From Chionoecetes opilio (taxonomy: Eukaryota; Arthropoda; Malacostraca; Decapoda; Majidae): 64,000 bases of DNA. The DNA lies in NCBI GenBank assembly GCA_016584305.1, contig JACEEZ010020930.1:5001-69000 (forward strand), read 5' to 3'. The position numbers and the translations under genes are program-made. Shown here one piece after another: positions 13,678-25,055 of the stretch (positions within the stretch are counted from its first letter, which is position 1; each line of letters starts with the position of its first letter). The notes under the pieces were generated by a model that worked only from the letters and a program-made list of their open reading frames with translations, did not search any database and had not been told where the DNA came from.

Positions 13678-13735
13678 TCCCGATAATCTAACCTAACGTA
13701 GCGATAATCACCCGATAATCTAACCTAACCTAATG
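13678..13735. repeat. Short TTAGG-like (CCTAA) runs
   Basis: CTAACCTAAC and CTAACCTAACCTAA are two to three units of the complement of TTAGG, the arthropod telomere repeat. Similar short runs recur at 14195-14265 (GGTTAGGTTAG), 35945 and 63050. They are too short to be a telomere. Confidence 0.5.
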
Positions 13736-14194
13736 GGGGCCCTCGACATCCCCGGTAACCTAACTTTTTTTTACCTTACTTCTTAGTGGGAGGGGTGTGG
13801 GAGGGTGGGGTGGGCTCGATACTCCGGTCACTCTGTTTATGAGGATCATCAGGTCCACACGTTTCTGGACTTAGAAGAAATCCAATCAATTTTCCCTAGA
13901 TCTAGGGAATCTTTACGCCAACACCTAAATCAATATCTAAGTGGTTGCAACGCATATTTTGTACCCAGCCAAATATCTCGCCTTCCCCAAGGACTCCAAG
14001 CTTGTTTTGTGGGAGAGGGGGGAGTATGGGCAAACACTACAATAATACCTGTTATTTATAGGGAGGAAAAAGACAAGTGTTTACGTGCGTCTCACTCTTC
14101 TTCCTCTTGTGGCCTGCATCGCCTTTGCTTTTCTTTCCTTGCCGCGGACACTTTCCAATGAGGATTTGGCTTTAGTTAGAAGGTTAAAACGTGG

Positions 14195-14275
14195 GGTTAG
14201 GTTAGGTTAGTGAATCTAAAGGTGGGGTTAGGTTACATTAGGTTAGGTTAGTGAATCTAAAGGTGGGGTTAAGTT
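14195..14275 (+). repeat. Tandem pair with GGTTAGGTTAGTGAATC
   Basis: The phrase GGTTAGTGAATCTAAAGGTG recurs at a spacing of about 43 bases, with GGTTA runs between the copies. Confidence 0.7.
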
Positions 14276-15106
14276 AGCTAATTTCATATGTTATATACGC
14301 TTCCTACTAAAAATATTTTATGTCTCCCAAAGTAATGATTTGCGACAGAAACTCATTGAGTTTCTTAGAATCTATTAAGGTAACCAGAAAGCACACTCCC
14401 AATTGTGTAGGGAATTCTGGTCCTAGTGTAAAAAATTACCCTGGTTTCCAAGTATTATATTTTTGTTTTTCCGGAGGTAAGTAGTATCTCCACCACGTGC
14501 TTAAACTGAAATTATAGCCCTCCAAATGGTAGATATGACTGCGTAGTTAAAACGAATTTTTACCTTCATTTCTGCCCTTCACTTCACAAGAGCTAAATTT
14601 ATTATAAACATATCAATACTAAATATAAAATAATAATGCCTTAGAAAAATGTTGTGTCAAGTAAACAATGAAAACCCTTTATTCATCCTTTTCATCTATT
14701 AGTACAAGTGAAACTGTCGTCGAAAATGTCCGTTTGCGAGAATTCTCGGTTGTTGTCTCGCCGAGAATTTGGGTACACGAGAGTATTACAATGAACGGCC
14801 TTGGGCAAATATTTACCCTGTCCACTCATGCTGCTCCATGGTCATCACTGCTGCATCTTGCCAGTGGCGAGGAAACAATCATAATGTTATTATAATTTTC
14901 ATTCCCGCTGTCAGTGTATGGTTCCTTTTTTATTTACTCTGGAGGGATGCATTCACGAGAGTGACATACATAATTCCCTCATGGTTCAGCCGATACCTCT
15001 TGACAAGTTCTTCGTCACTCAATTCGCCGAGAACGTCTCTTCTGACGCGAAAATTCCTGTGTTGGCGCAGCCGGGAGAGTTGCTTTGCTGCCATGTTGAC
15101 GGCTTA
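14276..15106. other. No gene seen
   Basis: AT-rich mixed DNA. Overlapping frames at 14668-15121 (up to 114 codons) lack motifs and splice context. I see no repeat that I recognise. Confidence 0.4.
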
Positions 15107-15719
15107 TCTATAATAATATAAGCGAAAGTGTGTCTGTCTGTCTGTGTGTCCGCGATAGGTGCCACCCCCCGTGGCACAATCACACCATATGGCACAGTTT
15201 TGGAACCAGCTCGACCAGGCGCACATTATAAGTCCACTTATGGGATGATCCGATCACTTTTTTTTTTTTTTTTTTTTTTATTTTTAGTAGCCTATTAGCG
15301 AGAATTGTGGAAAAAAAATGTGGGTTGCGAGAATTGAGGAAACCTTGATGTAGGGTGATGGGTAATGGGTGAGTGAATGGGTGGGGTGATGTGTAATGGG
15401 TGTGGGGTGATGAGTGAGTGAATGGGTGGGGGGTGATGGGTGAGGAAATAGGTGGGGGGTGATGGGTAATGGGTGAGTGAATGGGTGGGGGGTGATGGGT
15501 AATGGGTGAGTGAATGGGTTGGGGGTGATGTGAATGGGTTGGCGCTAATACATACATTTCTACATCCATGATTTCAGGAAAGTTAGAAGAGGCTATCTGG
15601 AGAGTTTGTGTTTGGTGGGCCTTCGGCCCACCAAACACAGGTGGTGGGCCGAAGGCCCACCAATAGCCCTCCGCAGGAGCTAGCCAAAAACTCCGCCCGG
15701 AGGGCGGCTTTGAGGCTAG
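15107..15719 (+). mobile_element. Non-autonomous Helitron-like element, copy 4 (shortest)
   Basis: 613 bp with a clean TC start (15107-15108, flanking A15106) and CTAG end (15716-15719, flanking T15720). It carries the 3' hairpin CCGCCC-GGA-GGGCGG and GGTGGGCC palindromes. It contains a single 5' module, one poly(T) tract and one minisatellite, so it probably shows the basic unit from which the longer copies were built. No ORF of Helitron proteins is present. Confidence 0.8.
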
Positions 15720-15721
15720 TG

Positions 15722-15900
15722 TCAACATAAGGGTCCTTATGGGAGCTCCAGACTTCCCATAGCGCTTATGGAGAATTTATGGGAAAACACAAGCACTTAT
15801 GGAGATTTTCGGTGACTTATGGCGAACTTCGTCATTTTGTCTGCTTATGGGAAACCCATAAGGCTTATGGAGCCTTTATAAGTATGGGCTTTGGACTTGT
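15722..15900 (+). repeat. CTTATGG-rich irregular repeat
   Basis: At least six CTTATGG (or CCATAAG) heptamers, mostly followed by GA or AG, occur at irregular 15-35 bp spacing just beyond Helitron copy 4. There is partial similarity to the inverse of 12715-12850. Nothing coding. Confidence 0.5.
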
Positions 15901-16494
15901 TACTGGCGCTCCGCGCCAACCCGCCCATGACTAGTGGAGGCTGATCGGCATAGTAAAAAAGTGCTTCTAACATCACTCCCACTTCCCTTCCTATGGTTTA
16001 TCAGTATTAATGATATACTGTTATCTTCGTAAATGTTTGTTCTATAATATTATCATATAAAAAACAGTAAAATACACTAAAGAAATGCCATTATGAGACT
16101 CTGAAGAAATATGGATGAACTTAATATTCACTTAAACTCTTCGCCATTTAATATTTTGCGGGACAACTTTTAACTTGGAGCATATCAATAGAAGCAGCAT
16201 TGTATTAGCTTTCCATTGATATATTTCGTTTTCTGATAAATGAATTAGCACCATGCATAAATTAACGTTAACTAAATAAATAACATCATCATCTCTCCCC
16301 ATATACGTATATTGCTGGAGTGAAACAATTACAAAACACTTAGAGGGAGGACAAACAATCACCACAGGGTAGCTCTATTGTGCTTGAACTTTGAAGCCAA
16401 CAGCGGGCAGAGCGGCCACAATATCCCTCCTAAGAAACTAAGCTCAGCCATACACTCCCGCAGTTGTCAGTCTATTTTTGTTATCTTTACAAAC
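15901..16494. other. No gene seen
   Basis: AT-rich DNA, presumed intron on the minus-strand model. No motif or repeat is recognised. Confidence 0.4.
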
Positions 16495-16564
16495 CTAAGG
16501 TGAGGAGCGAGGACGCAGTGAGGCCGACCACTAGCAGAGCACCCACCATGCCGCCGACGAGGCC
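16495..16564 (-). CDS. Small exon encoding a signal-peptide-like segment
   Basis: On the minus strand a pyrimidine-biased tract ending TTGCAG stops at 16565. The 70-base exon ends CCTTAG at 16495, followed by GTTTGT. An ATG at 16549-16547 opens MVGALLVVGLTASSLLTL, a textbook hydrophobic signal core. It ends one base into a codon (phase 1). The Ig exon at 4872-5116 begins with the two complementary bases, so joining would give an Ala and then GIEAAAAG, a plausible cleavage region. This is inference: the exon could instead be a transmembrane segment of another protein (the frame stays open before the ATG), and the donor GTTTGT is not strong. A 35-bp minisatellite begins about 145 bases upstream. 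Confidence 0.4.
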
Positions 16565-16709
16565 CTGCAACCAAACAAACACATGTTACATTGGCCTCTG
16601 CTACTTCCGCTACTACTACTAACACTACTACAACTACTAATACAACAACCAATACTATCATCACCACTACTAGCCTTCGCCGTAGTGGGCTAAGAAGTGA
16701 TTGTTTCAG

Positions 16710-18206
16710 CCCCACCCTCGCACTGACGGAGGCACAACAAAGTCCCCAATCCTCCCCCTGACGGAGGCACAACAAAGTCCCCAACCCTCCCCCTGACGGA
16801 GGCAAAACAAAGTCCCCAACCCTCACCCTGACGGAGGCACAACAAAGTCCCCAACCCTCCCCCTGACGGAGGCACAACAAAGTCCCCAACCCTCCCCCTG
16901 ACGGAGGCACAACAAAGTCCCCAACCCTCCCCCTGACGGAGGCACAAAAAAGTCCCCAACCCTCCCCCTGACGGAGGCACAATAAAGTCCCCAACCCTCC
17001 CCCTGACGGAGGCACAAAAAAGTCCCCAACCCTCACCCTGACGGAGGCACAACAAAGTCCCCAACCCTCCCCCTGACGGAGGCACAACAAAGTCCCCAAC
17101 CCTCCCCCTGACGGAGGCACAACAAAGTCCCCAACCCTCACCCTGACGGAGGCACAACAAAGTCCCCAACCCTCACCCTGACGGAGCCACAACAAAGTCC
17201 CCAACCCTCACCCTGACGGAGCCACAACAAAGTCCCCAACCCTCACCCTGACGGAGCCACAACAAAGTCCCCAACCCTCACCCTGACGGAGGCACAACAA
17301 AGTCCCCAACACTCACCCTGACGGAGGCACAACAAAGTCCCCAACCCTCACCCTGACGGAGCCACAACAAAGTCCCCAACCCTTACCCTGACGGAGGCAC
17401 AACAAAGTCCCCAACCCTCACCCTGACGGAGCCACAACAAAGTCCCCAACCCTCACCCTGACGGAGGCACAACAAAGTCCCCAACCCTCACCCTGACGGA
17501 GCCACAACAAAGTCCCCAACCCTCACCCTGACGGAGCCAGAACAAAGTCCCCAACCCTCACCCTGACGGAAGCACAACAAAGTCCCCAACCCTCACCCTG
17601 ACGGAGGCACAACAAAGTCCCCAACCCTCACCCTGACGGAGGCACAACAAAGTCCCCAACCCTCACCCTGACGGAGGCACAACAAAGTCCCCAACCCTCA
17701 CCCTGACGGAAGCACAACAAAGTCCCCAACCCTGGCCCTGACGGAGGCACAACAAAGTCCCCAACCCTCACCCTGACGGAGCCACAACAAAGTCCCCAAC
17801 CCTCACCCTGACGGAGGCACAACAAAGTCCCCAACCCTCACCCTGACGGAGGCACAACAAAGTCCCCAACCCTCACCCTGACGGAGGCACAACAAAGTCC
17901 CCAACCCTCACCCTGACGGAGCCACAACAAAGTCCCCAACCCTCACCCTGACGGAGCCAGAACAAAGTCCCCAACCCTCACCCTGACGGAGGCACAACAA
18001 AGTCATCAACCCTCACCCTGACGGAGGCACAACAAAGTCCCCAACCCTCACCCTGACGGAGGCACAACAAAGTCCCCAACCCTCCCCTTGACGGAGGCAC
18101 AACAAAGTCCCCAACCCTCACCCTGACGGAGGCACAACAAAGTCCCCAACCCTCACCCTGACGGAGGCACAACAAAGTCCCCAACCCTCACCCTGACGGA
18201 GGCACA
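16710..18206. repeat. 35-bp minisatellite, about 43 copies
   Basis: The head-to-tail unit is CCTGACGGAGGCACAACAAA followed by GTCCCCAACCCTCAC. Variants are structured: CTCCCC units dominate to about 17130 and CTCACC units after, and GGAGGCAC alternates with GGAGCCAC in the right block. Because 35 is not a multiple of 3, each minus-strand frame cycles through all three readings, giving long Gly/Val/Leu-rich frames that are not genes. Confidence 0.97.
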
Positions 18207-18318
18207 GGTGGCCACTACTGACTGACTCGCTCACTTGTTTTTCAGGAGGAATCAGGCAATAAAAGAGCAGCGTTACTGACTGACATTTCGGGAGTTACTT
18301 CATTTTTTTAGGCACATG

Positions 18319-18319
<1 letters not shown>

Positions 18320-18384
<65 letters not shown>
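18320..18384. repeat. (TC)n microsatellite
   Basis: About 32 TC units. Confidence 0.97.
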
Positions 18385-18388
<4 letters not shown>

Positions 18389-18431
18389 ATATAAATATTT
18401 CTTTGTTTTTTTATTTGTTTATTTTTTATTT

Positions 18432-19508
18432 TTGTGTGACTTGAATTGAATTGAATCAAGTTTACTGTTCAGACTTCAACAAGATAATGGAACACACAGC
18501 TCCTTCACTGCTCCATAAACGCAATATTTCAAAAGTTCTTTGTAATACAGTGATGCCACAGCTGGCTTATTGCCTCATAGTTACACTTTAAAACAACACA
18601 ATATCCATATGATAATTGGACGTCACATTGGTTGTAAAGTCTTTCTTCCCTTGGAACATTCTGGTACATCACTGTTATTACTGGCAACCTGCTACTATTT
18701 GTTCAAAGTTAGGGTAATTATATTCTTGAAATTGTCTCAATTTAGACAAAATATTATTTCATACCATGCAAACATTTAAAGATTACACTTGTACAGTATT
18801 ACAGAGAGACTGCATCATGACATTGATATACCAAAGAGAAATCCCCTAATCTTAAGCCTTTGTTCAGCAGCTTTTCTCAACCCTACTGGGTAAGACACCT
18901 CCTGATACAGCCTCACCCCTGACAAACCAAAGTCATCAAAGATATTCAGTATTATCAAACCTCCTTTAACCAGGGAAAAAGTGTACAATCCAGTAATGTT
19001 TAAGTGCAACAGACATTGTATTGGTCCCATAACATAAGCCATTTCAAGTCTCCCAGTGATAAAACTCATCCAATGACTAGCAATTTTAGCTTTAATATCA
19101 ACATCAACAGCATACACCCCAGGTGCCCCATAAACAATGTTATTACAAGTATTTCTGTGCACACATAACACATACTTTAGATATCTCATATGTAAGGTTT
19201 CCAAATACCTCACTATGTCATGTCTCCACACCTCACAGATTATAGCATAACTGGTAACACTGCAGCTCTAAATACCTCCATTTGAAGGCCATTTTGAAGG
19301 TCTAACTTCCTACATTTTCCTACAATACTGTACATAGCTTGTGTTGCTGCATGAATAGCTTGCCCTCTCCTGAATCACCCATTCGTACCGATAAAAATCC
19401 AAGGTATTTATATTCTCCAACTGTTTCCATATTTTTACTCCTTTATTCAAAGTTATAACCTGCAGTCTTCTCTCTCCCTCTTCCAAACGCAATTTTTGTT
19501 TCACTATA
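18432..19508 (-). pseudogene. 5'-truncated LINE: reverse-transcriptase C-terminal part and 3' UTR
   Basis: On the minus strand, scattered over three frames, one reads [12 protein letters not shown], then a KYLGF-type block, then at 19231-18815 RYLETLHMRYLKYVLCVHRN, NIVYGAPGVYAV and DIKAKIASHWM. This order (KTK...F, EYKYLG, HLRYLK..L.V...T.N..VYGE.G..P....I..R...W) is the C-terminal part of many arthropod LINE pol proteins. Frameshifts and stops break it. A 3' UTR of about 350 bases ends in ATTCAATTCAATTCAAG at 18437-18453, a LINE-type tail. The 5' truncation point abuts (GT)n at 19513. Confidence 0.62.
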
Positions 19509-19512
19509 GTTC

Positions 19513-19660
<148 letters not shown>

Positions 19661-20045
19661 CGTGTGCATACAAATTTCTTTCCTTTTTTCGATAAGACCC
19701 TCGCTAACTGGAGTCCATCTGTATTCTGCCTCTCCGCCACCTGAGCAGGAAAACAGAGGAAACAGGGAAAAGGAACAGTGAAGCAAAACACGGAAAGGAA
19801 AAGTGAAACTACGATTTGATTAACATTGAACGGCGAGGTGAGTTGAGGGGAGTCCATTTGTCCTCCTCCTCTTCCTCTCCCTCAGTCTCTTCCTCTAATC
19901 AACAATCTAAATCTAATCTTCCTCTCTTTCCCCTAATTAACATCATCATAAGCCATGCAGTTATCTATAATCACTCATAATCTATTACAGTGAGAACGCA
20001 GGAAACACTACAGCTTCAGAAATAAAACTAACAAAATATGAGTCA
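19661..20045. other. No gene seen
   Basis: Mixed sequence with CT-rich patches. Nothing recognised. Confidence 0.4.
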
Positions 20046-21025
20046 CTAGCCGCAAAGCCGCCCTCCGGGCGGACTTTTTGGCTAGCTCCTGCGGAGGGCT
20101 ATTGGTGGGCCTTCTGCCCACCGCCTATGTTTGGTGGGCCTTCGGCCCACCAAAGACAGACTCTCCAGATAGCCCCTTCTAGCTTTCCTGAAATCATGGA
20201 TGTAGAAATGTAGGTATGTATTAACGCCAACCCATTCACATCACCCCCAACCCATTCACTCATCCATTAGCCATCACCCCCCACCCATTCACTCACCTAT
20301 TACCCATCACCCCCCACCCATTCACTCACCCATTACCGATCACCACACACCTATTCACTCACCCATTACCCATCACCCCCCACCTATTCCCTCACCCATC
20401 ACCCATCACCCCCAATCAATCATGGATGTAGAAATGTATGTATTAACGCCAACCCATTCACATCACCCTCAACCCATTCACTCACCCATTACCCATCACC
20501 CCCACCCATTCACTCACCCATTACCCATCACCTCCCACCCATTCACTCACCCATTACCCATCACCACACACCCATTCACTCACCCATTACCCATCACCCC
20601 CCACCCATTCACTCACCCATTACCCATCACCACACCCATTCACTCACCCATTACCCATCATCCCCCACCTATTCCCTCACCCATCACCCCCAACCCATCA
20701 CCCCCACTCATTCACTCACCCATCACCCCACACCCATTACCCATCACCCCACCCATTCACTCACCCATTACCCATCACCATACATCAAGGTTTCCTCAAT
20801 TCTCGCAACCCACTTTTTTTTCTCACAATTCTCGCTAATAGGCTGCTAAAAAAAAAAAAAAAAAGAGTTATCGGATCGTTCTATAAGTGGGCTTATAACC
20901 TTCCCCTGCTCGACCCGGTTCCAAAAATGTGCCATATGAGGGCATTGCGCCACGGGGGGCGGAACCTATACCACACACACACACACACACACAGACAGAC
21001 ACACTTTCGCTTATATTATTATAGA
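20046..21025 (-). mobile_element. Non-autonomous Helitron-like element, copy 5
   Basis: Starts (plus strand) with CTAGCCGCAAAGCCGCC after A20045 and ends CGCTTATATTATTATAGA at 21025. The base after it is A, where the other sharp insertions have T. A 5' segment containing ATCATGGATGTAGAAATGTA is duplicated inside (20198 and 20419) with minisatellite between. Non-coding. Confidence 0.72.
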
Positions 21026-21085
21026 AGACAAACTGAAGCTTCTCATGGACAGCAAACACACACGTGATCAAGTGGATTAGAGTTA

Positions 21086-21333
21086 GTTAACACCAACTAA
21101 CACCAGTTAGTTAGTTAAGTTTATTTACATCTCTTACAGAAAAAGAGAAAAAACTTATTGTAATCTTACATAATACCTTAAGTTAAACTTACATTACATA
21201 CTTATACTAATCTTACATCTATACATTTATAAGAGATGAGCGGGCACCAGCCCGCCGCCGGAGTCACGAGCGACTTCCTGTGAGCGAGGCTCGTCACCTC
21301 GCTCCATGTTCCGCTGTGTAGTACGTGGTGCGC
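21086..21333 (-). other. 3' UTR and tail of the RNase H LINE
   Basis: Follows the ORF2 stop on the minus strand and ends in TAAC-type repeats (plus-strand GTTAGTTAACACC...AGTTAGTTAG). It is AT-rich, unlike the GC-rich ORFs. The minus-strand LINE at 37183 has a very similar (TAAC)n tail. Confidence 0.6.
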
Positions 21334-24300
21334 TCAGCGGGGGGGAGGGGCGCTGCGCACCACTACCAACAGCCGAGGCAGCTCCTCTAGTGCCCGCCGG
21401 AGCACCAGGGCTGCCCTATCCTCGTCGTCCTCTGGGTCGCCGATCTGCTGCCTCAGCTGAGCCGTGGCTGGGCAGGACAGCAGGTAGTGCCTTAGTGGGT
21501 GTCGGGCGAGGTGGCCACAGTGGTCACACTGCCGACGCTCAAAATCGTCCCTCAGCTCCTCCAGGGTGCGATAGGCAAGCCGGAGTCGGTGTAGCTTGAC
21601 CTCTTCTGCCCTGGAAAGCTGGCGGGCGGGAAGCAGTGGGCGGTAGGCGGTGGCTTTGGCATACCAGGCCGCCTGCCGCGATGACGCCTCCATCTCCCGA
21701 GGTGTTGCTGCTCGGTGCTGTTGGCGGCAGCACGTCTGGCCATCGTCTTGCCCTGCTGTATGCTGGGCAGAACGACGGCGGTGACTGTAGGCCACCTGGT
21801 GACTGGGCAGCCCGCCTCATCAGCAGCCTCGTTCCCCCGCAGCCCCACGTGGCTGGGCACCCAGTTGAGCCGCACGTGACGCCCCTGCGCGGCGATTCTT
21901 TGGGCGAGGCCCAGGATAGTGGTGGTGAGCCGCACGTTGTCCGTTGGTGGGCTCAGCTGCTGCAGGACCTGTAAGGCAGACCTGGAGTCGGAGTGGACGA
22001 CCACCATCTCCTCCCGACGGTGGCGGGCGTGCTCCAGGGCGTGCTGGATTGCCACCAGCTCTGTCTGCAGAGTGGAGCAGTGGTCGGGCGTCCTCCAGGA
22101 CAGCACCTCCTGCCCTGTGACCACCGCCGCGCCCGTCGTGCCTCTCTCAGGGTCAACTGAGCCGTCCGTGTAGTAGACGGCGCTGCCTGGGACGTTGGCC
22201 TCTGCAATCCCCCTCAGTGCGTGCTGCCGCAGCTCCACCCGGATGCACAGCGCCTTACTGGCCGGCAGGGCGGTGATGACGACTTCCACTGTCGGGGCTT
22301 GCCACGGAGGAGGAGCGACGTAGAAGGTGGCAGGACGATCGGGTCCTTCCTGCAGTAGCTGGTCGAGGTCGAGCAGGTGGATGGCGGCTTCGGCCACCCT
22401 CCGTAGCCAGGTGTTGCCAGCTGACAGGTCATGCCCTTGTGGCAAGACTATGCTCAGCTTTGTCCGTGCTGCAGACTCTCTCACTTGGTGGAGGATCTTG
22501 GCCACCCGACAGGCCACACTCTGCTGAGTCCTGGTGGTCAAGGGCACCAGCCGGGCCTCGCTCTGCATGACGCAGCCGGTGGTCCAGCGTGGCGGCCCCA
22601 GCATGGTCCTCATGGCCTGGTTTTGGATGACCTCGATCCTTTTCTGTTGGGTGGGTGACAGCGCGATGAGCACCGGCGCGCTGTAATCCACAAGCGCGCG
22701 GACGGCTTGTACATAGAAGAGTCGCAGCACAGCGTACGAGGCCCCGGCGTGTGTCCTCGTCATGGCCCTCATAACATTGACCCTCGCCTGAGTCCTCTCC
22801 CTCAGGTACTTGACCTGAGTGGTGAAAGTCAGACCCCGATCTATCCACACCCCGAGGTACTGGTAGACGCGGGTCCAGGGCAGCCTGACGTCCTGCACCA
22901 GCAAGTGACAGTCCGGGGTGGCGGCCTTGATGGTCATGGACTTGGACTTCTCAGCTGAGATCTTCAGGCCCAGCTCTCTGCATTTTTCACTGACAAGGTC
23001 AAGTGCCTGCTGGGCCCTAACGATCTTGTCATCTCGACCTGTGACAACCAGAACGAGGTCATCGGCGTAGCTGAAAAGAGCCACGCCCTCCCGTAACGGC
23101 AGGCTGACCAGCTGCTCCATTAGCAAGTTGAAGAGGTAGGGACTGAGGATCCCGCCCTGCGGCGTGCCGTTCTCCAGCTCCCGGTAGTGCGACCGGTGCC
23201 CCTGGAACCTGACCCTGGCTCGCCTGTGCTGGAGGTAGTCCTCTATCTAGGCGAGGAGGCGTCCCTGGATGCCCTTCTGCACCAGCGCGGCCAGGATGGC
23301 GTGAGCGCAGGCCAGCTCGAACGCCTTCTCCAAGTCGAGGAAGACAGCGACGGCGGGGCGGTTGTCGACCAGACTCATGAGGGCCATGATGCTGTCTGAG
23401 GTCCCCACACCCTTCGTGAAGCCGAAAACGTGCGGGTGGAGGGGCCCCAGGCGCCACTGGAGACGGGTGAGCACCATCCTCTCCGTTGTCTTCGCCGTGC
23501 AACTCATCAGGGAAATGGGTTGCGGCTTGGTGGGCTCCTTGGGCTTAGGTATTGGCTGGATGTCTGCCGCCTTCCACTCCGATGGCAAACGGCCTGTCAG
23601 CCAGGAGCAGTTGATCAGGGCCAGGATCGCTTTCTCCCCAGATGCTCCGACGTTGGCAAGCATGGAATAGGTGACGCCGTTTGCACCAGCAGCTGTGTCT
23701 CGTCCCTTTCTGGCCCGCACCAACTCCTGTGGAGTGAAAGGCTGGTCAGTGACGTCAGTTCTGGCCCGCGCGCCGTTGATGGCCGCATCCCGCGGCGGCC
23801 TCAGCTGTGTCTGCAGTCTCTGGACCTGAGCAGGGAGCTGGTCGCTGGCGCTCCTTGCTACGAACATGTCCACCAGTCTATCCGCCTCCTGTTGTGGCTG
23901 GGGGTGAGCAGGGGGGTTCGGAGGTCTCTTCCCCGAGGCCGTCCTCAGCTTGGTCCAAAGGTCAGCCAATCTGGTGTGCTGAGTGAAGCTGGCACACCAC
24001 TCCAGCCACTTGGCCTCCCTTACTCTCCACGTGACTTCCCGCGCGTGCCTCACAACCTCCTTCAGCAGCTCAAGGTTGGTGGGGGTGGGCCGCATTCGGT
24101 ACAGCTTCCTGTGGATGTTTACAAGATGATTCTGCTCCCTGACTTCCTCGTTGTAAAACCACCAGTTATCCCGGCGGTGTCGTCCAGGGACCTTCCTCGG
24201 GATGGCTGCCTCCGCTGCCCTCTCGATTGCGGCCGTCAGGTCCCTCTCCCGCTGATCCAGGTCATCCGGCGGCTCATACCTGGCCCACCACTCGTCTAGG

Positions 24301-25055
24301 ACGGCCTGGAACTTAACCCAGTCCGCCCTGTGGACGTTCCATCTCGGCGGCGGGTGCCGTGGTGGCAGCAGCAGGGCGATGCGCAGGGTGGTGGTGACGG
24401 CGTAGTGATCGCTGGTCAGCGTGGGGTGAACCCGCCAGGAAGCGCCAGGCGTCAGGCCCCTGGAGACGAGCGTCAGGTCCAGCCTGCCACCCCGAACGTG
24501 TGTTGGCTCCCCACTGTTGAGTAGGGCGACCTCAGGCACCTCTTCAAGCACGGCAGCCAGGTGCCGGCCTGCCGCGTTAGTGGGGGAGACAGACTGTAGC
24601 AATGGGTGGTGGGCGTTGAAGTCACCGGCGACGACTACACTACTGTGGGTGGCGAGGGATAGCAGCTCGCCTGCCTCCAGCTGTTTCCTCGGGCTGCTGT
24701 AGATATTGTACACAAGTAGAGGGAGGCCGGCGAGCTGCAGCTGCACCGCCAACACCTCCACGCCCTCACCGCATTGTACGGGGTCGGTGATCCTGTGGTG
24801 TGGGAGGGAGCTGCGCACCAAAACCATCAGACCTCGGCACCCGTCTCCATCGCGCGGGAGGCCGTAGATCGAGTAGCCCGCAACCCTCCACTCAAAGTCC
24901 AGCGGTGTCAGTGTCTCCTGCAGAAGCACAAGGTCAAGGTCTTCCTCCACTATGGCCTGGATAATCTCGGGCCTCTTGTTTCGCAGCCCCGCCACGTTCC
25001 ACTGGAGCACCTTGAGGCTGCTGGGAAGGGGCGGCTGCGATGGTTGAGATGGCAT
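21334..25055 (-). pseudogene. LINE ORF2: endonuclease, reverse transcriptase, RNase H, zinc finger
   Basis: The protein copies LINE RNA into DNA at nicked target sites. Domains in order are: apurinic-type endonuclease (LQWNVAGLRNKR, LLQETLTP, AGDFNAHH, TLTSDHYAV); reverse transcriptase (VFLDLEKAFE, GTPQGGILSP, FSYADDLVLVV with the catalytic Asp pair); RNase H (YYTDGSVD, LQTELVAI, VVHSDSRSAL, WVPSHVGLRGNEAAD, all acidic residues present); and a Cys-His finger (CDHCGHLARHPLRHYLLSC). The start ATG (25055) overlaps the ORF1 stop by one base (TGATG). Two breaks are seen. One is an in-frame TAG at 23249-23247, where LINEs usually have Trp (followed by IEDYL). The other is a frameshift near 21700, after RNase H. 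Otherwise the frame is open for about 1,240 codons. RNase H plus an APE-type endonuclease points to the I/Nimb/LOA/R1 group; the clade is unresolved. Confidence 0.85.

Larger units (their letters stand above)
13048..14084. mobile_element. Degenerate long-inverted-repeat (foldback) element
   Basis: The left side (13048-13093, then 13383 to about 13570) is mirrored on the right (about 13860-14084). Examples are TAAACACTTGTCT...CCTCCCTATAAAT against the complement at 14052-14084, and GTTTGCCCATACTC...AAGCTTGG against the complement at 13995-14035. ATCTAGGG...TTTTCCC also pairs with 13892-13908. The arms are well diverged. The middle holds CCTAACC-type runs. No transposase is visible. A smaller foldback at 13094-13382 interrupts the left arm. 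Confidence 0.5.

Noticed and set aside
13678..14275. Telomere or internal telomere array
   Set aside because: Only two or three TTAGG-like units at a time, inside a foldback element.
16467..17204. 245-codon minus-strand frame running from the minisatellite into the exon region
   Set aside because: It follows the repeat, then crosses the candidate exon in a different frame from the signal-like peptide. It looks accidental.
16710..18206. CRISPR-like array
   Set aside because: Units are contiguous 35-bp repeats without unique spacers, in a eukaryotic context.
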